Positions 10,275-20,430 of a stretch of 38,086 bases of DNA are shown here, one piece after another. How positions within the stretch are numbered: the stretch's first letter is position 1; every line of letters begins with the position of its first letter. The DNA is from Sphaerosporella brunnea (lineage: Eukaryota > Ascomycota > Pezizomycetes > Pezizales > Pyronemataceae). The notes beneath the pieces are model-generated. The model was not told where the DNA came from. It made no database searches and worked only from the letters and a program-made list of their open reading frames with translations. Location of the stretch: the NCBI GenBank assembly GCA_008704415.1, contig VXIS01000400.1, forward strand, positions 1 through 38,086, written 5' to 3'. A program made the position numbers and the translations under genes.

Positions 10275-10735
10275 GTCTGTAAAAGATCCGTCAAGCTCTA
10301 GCTGCTTACACCCAGAGCTCCAGGTTTCCGTTGCGCTAAAGTTGTTTCTTCTCGGTCCGTAACTGATCCTCCTCGCTGAGCTCAAAGTGCTTCTCTGCCG
10401 ATCCGTCGAAACGATTCTCCAAGCTCCTTCGCTGAGCCAGAACCGCTTCTTTTCTGAGCCTTTGAACCGGTCCCTTTCCTGAGCTAAACCCGGTTCTCTT
10501 CCGATCCGTCGGACACTCCCTCAACATCCAGTTGTCTTATGCCCACAACTCAGGCTTTCCGTGAGCTAAGATTGCGTTTTTTCGGTCCGCAAGCGATCCT
10601 CCAAGCTTGAGTCGTCGTAAGCCCACAACTTCAGGTTTTCGTTGAGCAAAGACCGCGCTCTCGTGTTCGCAGGCAATTATCCAAGCTCCAGCTGTATATA
10701 CCAACAGCTCTCGTTCCGCGCCCCTCAAACCTGTC
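10275..10735. repeat. Degenerate about-80-bp tandem repeats
   Basis: Units share a core like CCTCCAAGCTTGAG followed by GCCCACAACTTCAGG, a TTGAGC..A run and TCGGTCCGCAAGCGATCC. The clearest units begin near 10523, 10603 and 10681 (spacing 78-80 bp), with more decayed ones back to 10290. The minus strand reads as Arg/Glu/Lys-rich peptide and lies upstream of the CCHC fragment, so the repeats may be the expanded coiled-coil part of that gag. Confidence 0.55.
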
Positions 10736-10843
10736 AGCAGCGACTTGTTTTCTAGCCTTGTCGCGACTTCCGTCGTCGCATCTCTGGCTAGAATTGTCCG
10801 TTTTTATCGAAGTTGTAGCGCCGGGCTCGTAACCTGTTGACGA

Positions 10844-11027
10844 TAGGTTTCACGCAGCGAATACTAAGAATGTAGGTAGAAGAGATATATTCAAGGTATA
10901 CAGCCGTTCATACTCGGATGCCATATATGGAGTATACAGTGACGCACGCTCTATACTCTATATCTCAACAACACATTGGTCTTGCTTGATGGGGTTTAAT
11001 CCACAGAGTGAGTCCTTATCCGAGCAT
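10844..11027. mobile_element. Hairpin MITE, copy 2 (right arm disrupted)
   Basis: It is collinear with copy 1 from TAGGTTTCACGC through the central hairpin, then diverges after CTCAACA. Homology briefly returns at TATCCGAGCATG (about 11014-11025). The right terminal arm is replaced by unrelated sequence. Both copies are preceded by TGTTGA, so the element may begin a few bases further left. Confidence 0.7.
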
Positions 11028-11067
11028 GCCTCTTACGGTGATGCGTTATAGGGTTTTCAGTCCTGCT

Positions 11068-11160
11068 GCGTACGAGCCGAGCAGCTCGAGCATATACCGG
11101 GAGCCGCGAGCTTGAGCATGGTTGCGCCCGCATAATTCGAGCTTCGTACACAGAACGAGA
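11068..11160. repeat. GAGC-rich fragment, flavour-A-like
   Basis: Scattered GAGCC/CGAGC words (GAGCCGAGCAGCTCGAGC) occur without the TAGTGATGGA leader. It may be a broken flavour-A island. Confidence 0.35.
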
Positions 11161-11329
11161 TTCCATCAGGGATACCCTCAAATTGCGAGTGACTGGTCGT
11201 CTAAACACGACCGAAACTTCGCAACGAACTCAAGCCCACACCACCTTACCCCTGGACCTTGCCCCGCCGAGCCGCGATTGACCAAGCACAGAGAAACGAA
11301 GAATGTCAGAGAACTTGCAATCCGGGAGC

Positions 11330-11391
11330 AGTTGAAGCGGGTGGATATAACATCATGGGCAGTTGAAGTGGATGGATATAACATCATGGGA
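11330..11391 (+). repeat. 31-bp tandem duplication
   Basis: Two adjacent copies share GGATATAACATCATGGG and AGTTGAAG, with few differences. No gene is associated. Confidence 0.7.
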
Positions 11392-11601
11392 AAGGTGGGG
11401 CGGCGAGGAGGCCAGGCATATAGCTACACCGAGAAATCCTTCTGGTGCCATGCGAGAAGATGCTGGCGAGAGTGACTATGGTGCCGCCCAGGGGTTGATT
11501 CGGACGTCGAAGAAATCTTCGGGTCAGATTGATCCGAGTGATTGCGGCATTCAATACGGCGCTTGATAATTGATATTGCACTTCAACTTGTGGAAAGGTG
11601 A

Positions 11602-12250
11602 ATGTTGCTGACAGACTCCAACTCTAGCTCAAGTTCGTCCTCTGCCGGCTCGGGCTCCCGAGCTCGACGCGGGTCTACCATGGAGCTCGACTCGAGTGGA
11701 GCTCCCAACACATCTAACAACAAAGGCATTCTTCCAGTCAAGCCATCCGCAGCGCATCCCATCACCGAAGTGGACGAGGAATGTGGCGGCTGGCAGCTGT
11801 ACGCTGAGTTTGCGAGAACGAGGCGCCGTCGCTTTTCTTCCATATGCACAGGGCCGCGCCAGACCCCGGCTACCACGCGTTCCCCGGCATCCCCGCGGTT
11901 CCCGCAGGTGCGCTCTTGCCCGCAATCTTCTAGCCCGCTCCACCCGCACGGTCACTCGCACTTGGTCCGCAAATGATGGAACTCGCAGCCCAGCAAATGG
12001 AAACACTGCCTCTTGGGAGGCTGCCGTATGATATGCTCTAAACCACCGTCATGCTCCACCGCGAATGGGGCGAAACAGACACGATTGAAACCAGCATGTA
12101 TATCACGGAGTTTAGCAAGGGAGCAAATGACAAATACATTGATTCACATGTGCGCTCAGAGATAATCGAGCCAGCAAAGGTTGTGGATACAGAAACATTG
12201 CGTTGGTCAACAACTCGGGGCTGGCTTTCCACGCGCCGCTCGGTCAGCTA
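11602..12250 (+). pseudogene. Unrecognised decayed gene
   Basis: It starts with a Ser-rich N-terminus (11602). The frame is meaningful to about 11840 (ITEVDEECGGWQLYAEF). Coding flavour then continues one frame over (PGYHAFPGIPAVPAGALLPA), with an in-frame TAG after PAIF and a TAA after RLPYDML, to the stop near 12250 (MLHREWGETDTIETSMYITE). One frameshift and two stops make it a likely pseudogene. No known domain is recognised. A hydrophobic stretch in an overlapping frame (12203-12490) may be chance. Confidence 0.4.
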
Positions 12251-12487
12251 GCTGTGTTTCTGTACCTTTTCCTGCTCTTCATAGTGTTCTCCGTTGCTTG
12301 TTCGCTTGGCTATCTCTGCGTCCTCACCCAATATAAACACCAAGAGCGTGAAGCCGGCCCACAAATGTTTTATTATCTTGAGACTTCCGCCGACTGCCAA
12401 CGCTGCCCAGTTGCCGCTAGGGTCAGGGTCCTACTGCGGGGTTGCTCCTCAAAACGAAATAGGGTAAGAAAAATTGAAACTAATATG

Positions 12488-12635
12488 TAGTGATGGAGAC
12501 GGGCCGAGCCGGTCCAAGCCACAAGCTTGAGCTTGAAGCCGAGCCAAGTACAGCCTGGCCCCCTGTTGAGCAGAGCAAGCTTGAACGGGTTGCACGCCGA
12601 GTCGTGCTTCGGCTCGAGCTTTTGGTCCGGGCTCA
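12488..12635 (+). repeat. Flavour-A GAGC-rich island, copy 1
   Basis: The leader TAGTGATGGAGACGGGCC is followed by imperfect GAGCC/CTTGAGC iterations, ending near CGGCTCGAGCTTTTGG, an end shared with copy 3 (CGGCTCGAGCCTTTTG). Confidence 0.65.
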
Positions 12636-12759
12636 ATGGTGGGAGAAGACCCTAGAGGGACGTGTGGGGCGTAAAATACAAACTGCCTGCCAAGTTGAGC
12701 AACCATATTCTATCGAATTCCGGGATTGCAAAAGCTTAAACAAATAGCCGCCTACATGT

Positions 12760-13394
12760 CCTCTTCAACCCTCACCGCAACACGCTCAGAGCAAAACAAT
12801 CACCATGGCCCCAGGCCGCTCCCTCTTTAGCGGAAGCTGGAATTGAGGCTGTGTATAAGAAGATGGCGGGTAGTTGGGGTAATTGCTACTGGATCTATGT
12901 TTGTCAGTGCAATATGACCGGGGTGACTCGACACGGGCCCGGGACTACCTTGCTATACCATGCCCCAGCGTGCCTAGGGAGCAGCTATTTTCTCAAAATG
13001 CTTTTTCCTTAACTTTGGTACCGCATGTCGGACTGGATTGCGCCCGGCAGGGCGGGTGATGTGATACCAAAGAAGCAAGACCAGCTGCTTCAGGAATCCA
13101 GCCGTGCAGTGCTACTGGTCAAAAGCTGGCTCGATCAAAAGTCCATTGACAACAGGAAACTGTACGGCCCTTGCTCAACTCGGGGATGCTGCAGACAGTA
13201 ACAGGGACAAGGCGGTGGAGCGCCAGGCATTGAGTGGCGGGATGGACGTGTAGCAAGAAGAAGACTTCAATTGGCGGTCAGAATTGATGGATAAAGTGTG
13301 ATGTTAAAGGATAGTCATGGCGCGGGCAAGGTCTGATCCTTACATAGCGAAACCAGATTCAAAACCAGCATCTGACCTTGACATTAATCCGCAT
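12760..13394. other. No supported gene
   Basis: Only short frames. I see no domain, splice structure or repeat match inside the window. Confidence 0.4.
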
Positions 13395-13554
13395 ATACTC
13401 GGGCCGGCTCGTGCATCCAAAATAGTATGGCAGCTCGAGCTTCGGCTCGAGCTTTGCATGCTCGGCTAGGCTCCGCGAGCCTGTGGCTCCGTCAAGCCGA
13501 CCCAGCTCGAACGCACCCCTTGGCTCGACTCGAGCCGGCTCGTGTCCATCACTA
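13395..13554 (-). repeat. Flavour-A GAGC-rich island, copy 2 (inverted)
   Basis: Read on the minus strand it starts TAGTGATGGACACGAGCC at 13554 and continues as GAGC iterations. Copies 1 and 3 are on the plus strand, so the leader defines a left end independent of location. Confidence 0.65.
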
Positions 13555-13569
13555 CCAATATTCATCGCA

Positions 13570-13960
13570 CCAACATATTCAGGCCTTCTCAAACCACGTT
13601 GCTACTTTAATTCTGCCCAGGAAAACCAAAACTGCATCCATACACCTCTTGTCAGAGAACTGTACCTTTTTTGGCCTATTCGTTCGTCGTCTCTTTTTGC
13701 CTGCCTTGGTGGTGTCCGCAACTGCATTCCACAAAACTGCCTGCTGGTTGCGCCAGCGTGCGCAGAACCTAAATAGATGCTCTCTTGTTTGGACTGGGTC
13801 CCCTGAGCAGAACCAGCACTTGTCATCTTGTCTCCTGTTCTACCAGTGTAGGTAGGGGGCTATCGCTGCTTTGTTCAGCCTCAGATGCTAGAATTGCGAG
13901 GCGAGTATGTTTGTGGTCTTGGATGCCACCAGGTATAGTTTGTGCGTACTGTTTGCGTTT
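13570..13960 (-). pseudogene. LINE C-terminal zinc-finger fragment, minus strand
   Basis: The minus frame reads VASKTTNILASQF, stop, HLRLNKAAIAPYL, then DDKCWFCSGDPVQTREHLF and RFCARW, matching the plus-strand fragment at 9358-9750 position by position (DDKCWxC, VQTxxHxF, FCxxW). In-frame stops show decay. The tail continues as a Lys/Arg-rich segment toward VLVFLGRIKVATWFE. Confidence 0.72.
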
Positions 13961-14234
13961 GTAGTATGAACAAAGATGCAAAGGCGGGTGCTAACGAGTG
14001 AATAGTAACAACCAGTCCGTGATAGCAGATGAGATGGCATAGTGTCTACCATGTAGCATCGAGCCAGAATGAGGAGATTGAGGTCATTCAATTTTGAAGA
14101 CGTAGAGACCAGCAAATAGTGAGGATTTAGAGGGGAGGAACGAGGATGTAGAGGCGACAAGAGATGGACAATCAAGGAACGAGCGAATACTGGCAGGCAG
14201 TCAGCATCACCAGCAGAGAGGGAGTGCTAGCCAT

Positions 14235-14605
14235 TCTCAAGTGCCGACCTAACCCTCTTGCCTGCAATGCAAAAGGGGGCCGTCAGCGGTTTATTTAGCC
14301 TAGGCTGGTAGAACCGTGAGGCGACTGTCTTCGAGGCCGTGGCTGCCACCAGGTTGGATCTTTTTGGGCTGCCGTAGTAGGACTTGTGTCTGCATTGCTC
14401 TCACAGCCAATTGTCCCGGTCTGCGCATTTGGTTACCAAGACTCTCGGAACGATGATTGCCAGAGAGGCGGTTGCGATGAGGTCGTCCACCATAGCCGGT
14501 CTGCGCTCGTTCGCCGCTGCGTTGGCGAATTATCCCGCCAGCTCGTTGCTCAGGCCGTCTTGGTGGCCTGAGCTACGTTTCGCAGCGCCGCCGCACCTTC
14601 TTCTC
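14235..14605 (-). pseudogene. LINE RNase H and linker fragment, minus strand
   Basis: The minus strand gives SGHQDGLSNELAG, stop, FANAAANERRPA, resembling the RNase H end of LINE ORF2 (pattern GHxGxxGNExAD), then NLVAATASKTVASRFYQPRLN. The last segment is homologous to the start of the 13570-13960 fragment. The two pieces therefore overlap in content and come from two copies or a local duplication. A stop after ENG ends the frame near 14228. Confidence 0.6.
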
Positions 14606-15044
14606 CCTGTCAACGCCGCCGCTGGCTAAACAACTTCAATTTTTGCGATATCATGGTCTTCAACGGCAAAGCCTTGCTCGGTAAAACCCCGTCTAAAAAC
14701 TGCGCAAACCCAACTGGTATTCCAATTCCACCACTCTAAAAGCTAAAGAGCCGTCGAGCGGCGCGGGGTATGCTGTGAATGCAGGTGCTTCAATTTTTCC
14801 CACCCTCAGCCTTTGTGTACCCCACATGCCATCGTCTGCGCCCTCCACTTCCGAGCAATGCTGGCATATATCCAATGCGCCTCTTTAAGGCTATCCCTAA
14901 GCTCGTCCAGATCCAGGTCATACGTGCGCTCAGTGGAAGGATCACCCGGGCACAGGTCGTCATGACGGAACGCGAGCTTGGTGGGGTGCTCAGCAGCAGG
15001 AAGCAGTGTCCGGAATCAATCAGCGACCGCGAACAAGTCTGTTA
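14606..15044. other. No supported gene
   Basis: The interval lies between LINE remains and the downstream gene's stop codon. Nothing firm is seen. Confidence 0.35.
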
Positions 15045-16106
15045 TTAATAGGGGGTGAGCGTTACTATTCTGCCAGGTGGTGCAATCCCAGCGAGTTTGT
15101 CGGTGCCGCGACCCCAGAGCTTTATGAACCCGCGGAGCTGAGAGAATCGGGGGATGAGAGTGGCGCCGCTCATGATTTGACCTTGGAGATTGGCGTCCAG
15201 TTCGTCGATAATGTCGCCAGGTGACTGCGGGTTCGGGTCATCTGGGTCTCCCAGCGCCTCAGAAGCTCGAGCGAGCTGAAGCTTGATGAGCGCAACGAGT
15301 CTTGCTTCACCTTCCTCGACGTTTCCCGTGGTGCCATGTAGCAACAGCCTGGCATCGGCCTGTAGCTTCCTGTACATCTCACTCCAACCAACCTGCACCA
15401 CAAATGTTGGATTAAAGACATTCTTCGGACCCACCGCATATTCTGCCGCTTTGGTGATATGGTCATATCCGTTCTTGAAAAAGCAGAGGTTGAAATGCGA
15501 CTTCACACGCAGGCGCTTGCCATCAACCGGTGAAAGAACGTCAAAAATGGTAGAGCTGAAAAACCCGTTGCCCGCGTATTGATGAAAAACGGAGGGGGTT
15601 TCGGGAAGCGCGAGGTTTGAGCGTGCGTTGTATTCGAACTTCGGAGTATGTTAGTGCGGGATCAAGCTGTGCAGACCGCGCTCTTCTCACCTCAAAGCAT
15701 CGCACGATTGACAACAGGCAGTTTCAACCGCCGCCAGACACTTGGGGTTCGGATCCTGGTGCACCAGCAGCGATGCACCGTATTGTTGAGCGCGTAGGTA
15801 GTTAGTCTCCGACGTGGGTAAGGACATGCCGTTTATGAAGCCCGCAATTAAGCTGCGCATGCGCTCAACGTCTGTGCGTGTGTCTACTAATGGGTTAGCT
15901 TAGTTTATGGCACGCAGAGGATGCAAAAACCTACCAGCGTGAGCATTGAGCCCCGACAGGACGTTCATGTCGCGTACATATGTGTCGCCGCTTGGGCGAT
16001 CATCGTCGTCGGTGCTGTCAACACGGCCTGCTTCCAGGTGCAAGTAGGTTGGCTGAGCGTTGAAGGTGCCCGCGGCGGAGGTCGTTTGTGGAGCTGAAGG
16101 ATGCAT
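15045..16106 (-). CDS. Unrecognised spliced gene, about 325 aa, one probable frameshift
   Basis: Exon 1 is 16106-15935 (start MHPSAPQTTSAAG, acidic, DSTDDDDRPSGD). Intron 1 is 15934-15887 (48 nt, GTAGGT..TTAG, branch GCTAAC). Exon 2 is 15886-15691 (VERMRSLIAGFINGMSLP). Intron 2 is 15690-15639 (GTGAGA..GAAG, branch CACTAAC). Exon 3 is 15638-15045 (ETPSVFHQYAGNGFFSSTIF, then a helical C-terminus). Exon 2 ends in phase 2 but exon 3 opens in phase 0. Coding flavour switches frame near 15715 (VNCLLSIVRCFE in the other frame), pointing to a one-base indel. No known domain is recognised. The long exon 3 frame and good introns support a real or recently lost gene. Confidence 0.6.
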
Positions 16107-16479
16107 TGCGGGGGCAGTTGATCTGTGAATGGTAGAAGGGGTAGGGGCTAAGGGCGGTGGAGGTTCTGACAAAAACGCCGTACTTGGGAAAAACTGGCAG
16201 TAGACTATCAAAGTATGTTTTACAGTACATGTATTGGACGAGGGGTTGTCTGTACACAAGGAGAAAAGAAGAGAACACTGAACAAACCCCAGCCGACGTT
16301 AAATTGAGTCCTCCGCCACCTGCAATCATTCCACTAGTTATTTCATCTCCGCTGCTCAAGGTTCCAGTTCGCTCAACATAAGTTAGACCTTCTCCATTTG
16401 AGAGCCCGAACCGTTCAGAAGAGCCTGGAGCGAAGCTCGCTGCTAAGTAATTGATTATCGACCACTGCCTTCAGAGTAT
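16107..16479. other. Presumed upstream region of the minus-strand gene at 15045
   Basis: In-frame sequence upstream of MHPSAP stays open to 16259 but is Ser/Thr/Pro-rich and lacks splice or domain support, so I chose the ATG at 16106. I identified no promoter motif. Confidence 0.3.
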
Positions 16480-16988
16480 TCAGAGTCTGCGATCTCTCCC
16501 TGCAGGAACAACAAGAGTGGAAGGTACATACCCACAGAAAATGCCCTCGGCCTCGGTTGACACAGCAGGAATGACGTTAAATTCTACCCCCATCCGGGAG
16601 AGATGCCATCCCCGCAGGCCTGCAACACCGCTGTCCAGAGCCTTCACCCAATTGTGGAGCATTTCCCTTGCGGAAATGACACCGCCGCCACATGAATACC
16701 TCCTCGTTGAACTTGGAAACAGCACGGCACACAAACACCCGTAGATGGTGTTCTGCAATACCGATAATAGGCCAGCGATGCCAGGGTTTCGACCACTTGG
16801 TCATTTAGCAGATCGCGCCGTGATCGGCACAATCGACATACCGGCACAGCCGGCACCCAGACGCGCCGGTCAGGCATCCAGACATCGACAACGTGCCGGG
16901 AGCCTATCCACAAGCGCGACCCGGGGCCCAGCACGGCCTTTTCTTTCCGCACGCTATATCGATGTCGTATTATACAATACCTGAGCAT
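16480..16988 (-). CDS. Possible hypothetical gene, frame uncertain
   Basis: Minus-strand frames read RHVVDVWMPDRRVWVPAVPV then a Leu/Val-rich helix (DLLNDQVVETLASLAYYRY), and one frame over HNWVKALDSGVAGLRGWHLS to a Pro/Gly-rich end. A frame change near 16760 joins them, by indel or an unseen intron. No family is recognised. This could be a gene fragment or chance. Confidence 0.3.
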
Positions 16989-17117
16989 TTAGTAGGTGTA
17001 TTGGGTGCTTTGAACCCGGTGTGAATACTCTGGTAATGACAAACGGAGTTGTGGGCCAGTCAACATTCACCGTCTATCATCGTGACCCCATAATGGAAGC
17101 TTTTCCCGAGGCACCGC

Positions 17118-17250
17118 CTACATGTAGACAGTGATGCACACGAGACCACGAGACACGTCGCGAACTGCTGAGACCGCTCGAGAATGGCGAGACTAGCCGA
17201 GAATGACCCCGTTCTCGCGAGACACAGTCAGACCTGACGAGAGTCTGATG
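17118..17250 (+). repeat. Flavour-B GAGAC-rich island, copy 1
   Basis: The leader CTACATGTAGACAGTGATGC is followed by ACACGAGACC and imperfect CGAGAC/GAGACAC iterations. The right end fades near 17250. Confidence 0.65.
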
Positions 17251-17850
17251 ATAAGAATCCTTTGGGCAAACCCAGCTTATTCCAACAGGTGATGCTTGAA
17301 GTCCACCACTGTGGTGGTAAAATAGCGAAAGAAAAGGGAGTTTTGGCGGAGCGTCAGCCCCTCCGGCTGTAACGACCCTTTCCGCAAATCCAATTGCAGA
17401 CACTATCTCCGTACAATAGCAATTTGTTTACATGCCGCGCCACAAAGAACACAACGAACAACTTCACCGCTCATCCTTAACCTCCACTGCATCCCTATGC
17501 ACCGGCAACGACTGAATCAAACCGTTAAATGCGCTCATTCCACCATGCGCGTGATGATGGCCTGCAGAGTCTCGGAGGCCATGTGAGCTTGATATCTGCA
17601 CAATGCGTACCGCTCCCACTTCACCCCTTTCCCTTTTCCTATCATCGAACTGCGATCCCAGGTCACAGTTCCAAGCACTACTCACTGCTGCCCACTGCCA
17701 GGCTCGTCGGATGGGAAAATCTGGTCTCCTCGCTCGTCATTCTCTTACTGACATCAGTGCTTCAGCATGCCCGCGCCGCGCCCTGCAGACGCTTAAGGTC
17801 CCGCGCTATGCCTCTCCCTCCCGAAACAACAGCAGCGGCATCATAGCAAC
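17251..17850. other. Spacer between inverted flavour-B islands; no gene
   Basis: Short frames only, on both strands. The segment would be the loop of a foldback if the flanking inverted islands paired. Confidence 0.4.
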
Positions 17851-17865
17851 GTGAACGTTTGCGAG

Positions 17866-18003
17866 ACAACGGAGAACTCGCGTGAACCACGAGAATTGTC
17901 GAGACTGTCACGGGACCGGCGAGACATTTCGAGACAGCACGATTCTCGCGAGACCGAGGCCCTCGGCGAGAATCCTCGTCTCGTGTGCAACACTGCATGT
18001 AGA
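17866..18003 (-). repeat. Flavour-B GAGAC-rich island, copy 2 (inverted)
   Basis: Read on the minus strand it begins CTACATGCAGTGTTGCACAC then GAGAC iterations. It is in inverted orientation to copy 1, about 0.6 kb away. Confidence 0.65.
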
Positions 18004-18406
18004 TGGTGCCATGCAAGATTGAGCAGACGAAGGACATGAAACTCAGCCGTTCGCACCGCCACGAGGTGCTAAACAAGCTGCGGTTGCCGTAACTCCATGA
18101 GAAACCACAGTGTTGCCTGCACTGCTCCATGAACAAGGACTCGCAGGCCCACTGTCAGAGTTCACCATCATATTGGGGTTGATATACCGCCATCTTCTCC
18201 TCTGCGGAACAGTTTCTTGCCGTGAGGGAATACGACCCACAGACCAATCGCCATGTGTACGTTGTACCTGCGGTCGCTTCAGCTATAGGATACCATGCTG
18301 CCGGGAGTATGCTGCCAAGGACAGTCGGATGACAGTTGACGATGAGATTCATGGGTAGGAGCCGGCCAGCGACATACCCTTCGCCCACACGAGCCTAAAA
18401 CAAACA

Positions 18407-18475
18407 GGGACCATACACACGCCTTGTTCCCCGTGCAAACAGTCATTCCCTCGGAGACGAAATACCCACGGACCG
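18407..18475 (+). repeat. Flavour-D about-65-bp repeat, copy 1
   Basis: Consensus core GGGACCTTACAC..GCC, TGTTCCCCGTGCAAACAG, then a TTCC-rich tail and CCCACGGACCGA. The reverse complement contains GCACGGGGAACAGG, resembling the flavour-C leader. Confidence 0.65.
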
Positions 18476-18552
18476 AAGGAGTGAACGCTTGGGTTGAGGG
18501 GGTAGAATCGCGCTTTTGGGCAGCGGTCATATCGACGTCCTCGAAGGCAAAC

Positions 18553-18617
18553 AGGGACCTTACACATGCCCTGTTCCCCGTGCAAACAGTTGTTCCTTGT
18601 GAAGCAAAACAACCCAC
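18553..18617 (+). repeat. Flavour-D repeat, copy 2
   Basis: Same core as copy 1, 146 bp downstream, so the motif is locally tandem in duplication copy 1 only. Confidence 0.65.
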
Positions 18618-19650
18618 GCAGCGAGCGCGATGTGCGCATTGAATATGCAACGGGCTGTAGGTGGTGTTAGCGTTCTGCCACCCTGATGCGATGGGGCATG
18701 TTGGAAGTTGTAGCTTCTAATTGACGTGATAAGGATAAGTGTGTATTGTGTGGATCACAGCGATGTGCCGGTCCTGAAGGGTGCTGTCGGATTCAAAATT
18801 ACAATTGAAAGCGACGGAAGGAGCAGATTGACGCAGACAGTCGCTTAGAGTGGATGTTTGCGGCAGCAAAGAAGAGTTGTGTCGTGGGGTATGCAGTAGC
18901 AGGTGAATCGGCCGCGTGTCGCAATGTGCCAGAGAGGAAGCGTGAATGTCGCGCGTTTTGAGATGTCGAACTGTTGGAATGTCGAAGGTGGTTGTTCATT
19001 TTGAGCGTGGATAATTATGCGCGAAAAACATTCAGGCAGGCCCTTATTGGCGGACTGTGCCGCACTCGCCCCCCCGTCGTCGGCAAAAGCAAAATGAATG
19101 TTCGTACGGGAACATTTGAGGCTCCACCGCGACCATGGTTAAATCGGGGACATTTTGACGCGCTCATTGTGACTTCGGTTTGATCACCCGCGCGTGGATC
19201 TGGTTGGTTATCGACGCGTTCGGGCAATCCCTTTGTTTCTCAGGGACGTGGTTGTTTGGCACCTGGTGGTGGTGCGAGCGGCATGTTCATCCGCTCTCTC
19301 TTTCATGGCCCCATCTAGTATCCTACCAGCTATGTGCCGGCCACTAATGCCAACCAGGCGAATCCGATACAAAGATTTACAACAGCATTTCAGAGATATC
19401 ACAAGAGTGGTCGCCGGACCAAAGAGCGGTAAAGGTTCGGCGAGGTCGGGTTGCAGAGAAATAGCATTACCGTAATCTCGCCATGAGTCGGAGTCTGCTC
19501 AACCGCAAGAAATGGTCATGCTGCATTGTAGCCTGTCAAGCACTCTGCATTTCAGTTTCATTAATGAGGGCCTTCCAAACAGAACCTTCGACGCACAAGA
19601 CCATGATCTCTTCAGCTCGCAGGTGACTTAATAACATCGAATGCATTGAA

Positions 19651-19797
19651 TAGTGATGGACATATGGCGACCCGACTCGACCTAATGAGCTCGAGCCTCG
19701 AGCAGAGCCGAGCGTTCCCTGACCCGTCGGCGAGCAGAGCCGGCTCGAGCCTGTTGCCTGACGAGCCGAGCGTCGGCTCGAGCCTTTTGTTAAAGAT
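19651..19797 (+). repeat. Flavour-A GAGC-rich island, copy 3
   Basis: Leader TAGTGATGGACA, then CGACTCGA/GAGCC iterations to CGGCTCGAGCCTTTTG. It begins exactly where homology between the two duplication copies stops (after GAATGCATTGAA). Confidence 0.7.
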
Positions 19798-19835
19798 AGC
19801 TAGGTAGGGGGAGACCTCCCGTCGGCGGGGCAAAG

Positions 19836-20430
19836 ATGAAAAGTGCGGGCCCGAGGCGGGTTGATGGAGAACATTCTGTGGAATTCTATCAGTGCAGTTT
19901 TACTGCTCAATCACAAATGATCCTACAAACACCAGGGATGCCGCCGATGGACAGAGAGAGGTTGAGGATGGTTTTAGTAGCAAGGATCAGGATGCGGGAG
20001 AGAACGAGGGTCATGCCGAGGGCTCGGTGGAAGGTCAGAGCGAGGGTGCGGCGGCCAGACACAGCCAGGGTCCGACGGCCCTGCGGAGTGAGGATAGGGC
20101 GGCCAGGCAGAGCGAGTCCGGCGGTCAGGCAGAGCGAAGGTAGGGCAGCCGGTCACGGCAGGATTTCTCCGAGTCAGACCACCCTAGCCGCAGCGAACGC
20201 GGGAGTGTTGGCGATGGTGGCCATGGTGATGGCCAGGAGCATCCGGACGAGGGCGAGGGCATGGACGCAGAGCAGGAAGCTGAGCTAGAAGGCTTTGATT
20301 CCGGATCAGATCTGTCGGATATATACCAGTATAGCGACGTCTCCAATGTCACTGTATGCAACCTCTTACGCCGACAACACCGGGACGCGCAAAACAGAGA
20401 TAACAACGTATTTCCGATCGCCTTCATCCC
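19836..20430 (+). CDS. Unrecognised acidic low-complexity protein, three exons
   Basis: Exon 1 is 19836-19891 (MKSAGPRRVDGEHSVEFY). Intron 1 is 19892-19935 (44 nt, GTGCAG..CCAG). Exon 2 is 19936-20139, Glu/Gly/Gln-rich (DAGENEGHAEGSVEGQSEG). Intron 2 is 20140-20187 (48 nt, GTAGGG..CTAG), which removes an in-frame TAG. Exon 3 begins 20188 (RSERGSVGDGG, then EQEAELEGFDSGSDLSDIYQ). All three junctions keep one frame. The frame stays open to 21046, but after about 20430 it looks non-coding and overlaps a minus-strand gene, so the true 3' end is uncertain. The protein looks disordered and acidic. Function unknown. Confidence 0.55.

Larger units (their letters stand above)
18331..19650 (+). repeat. 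Segmental direct duplication, copy 1
   Basis: It aligns with 22121-24030 in the same order through several blocks: GCGACATACCC, the flavour-D motifs, AATGTGCC.GAGAGGAAGC, GACGCGTTCGGGCAATCC, TTTCATGGCCCCATCTAG, ATCTCGCCATGAGTCGGA and CACAAGACCATGATC. Divergence and indels show it is old. No convincing protein is encoded in either copy, so its nature is unknown (an old non-coding transposon or a duplicated intergenic block). Confidence 0.75.
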
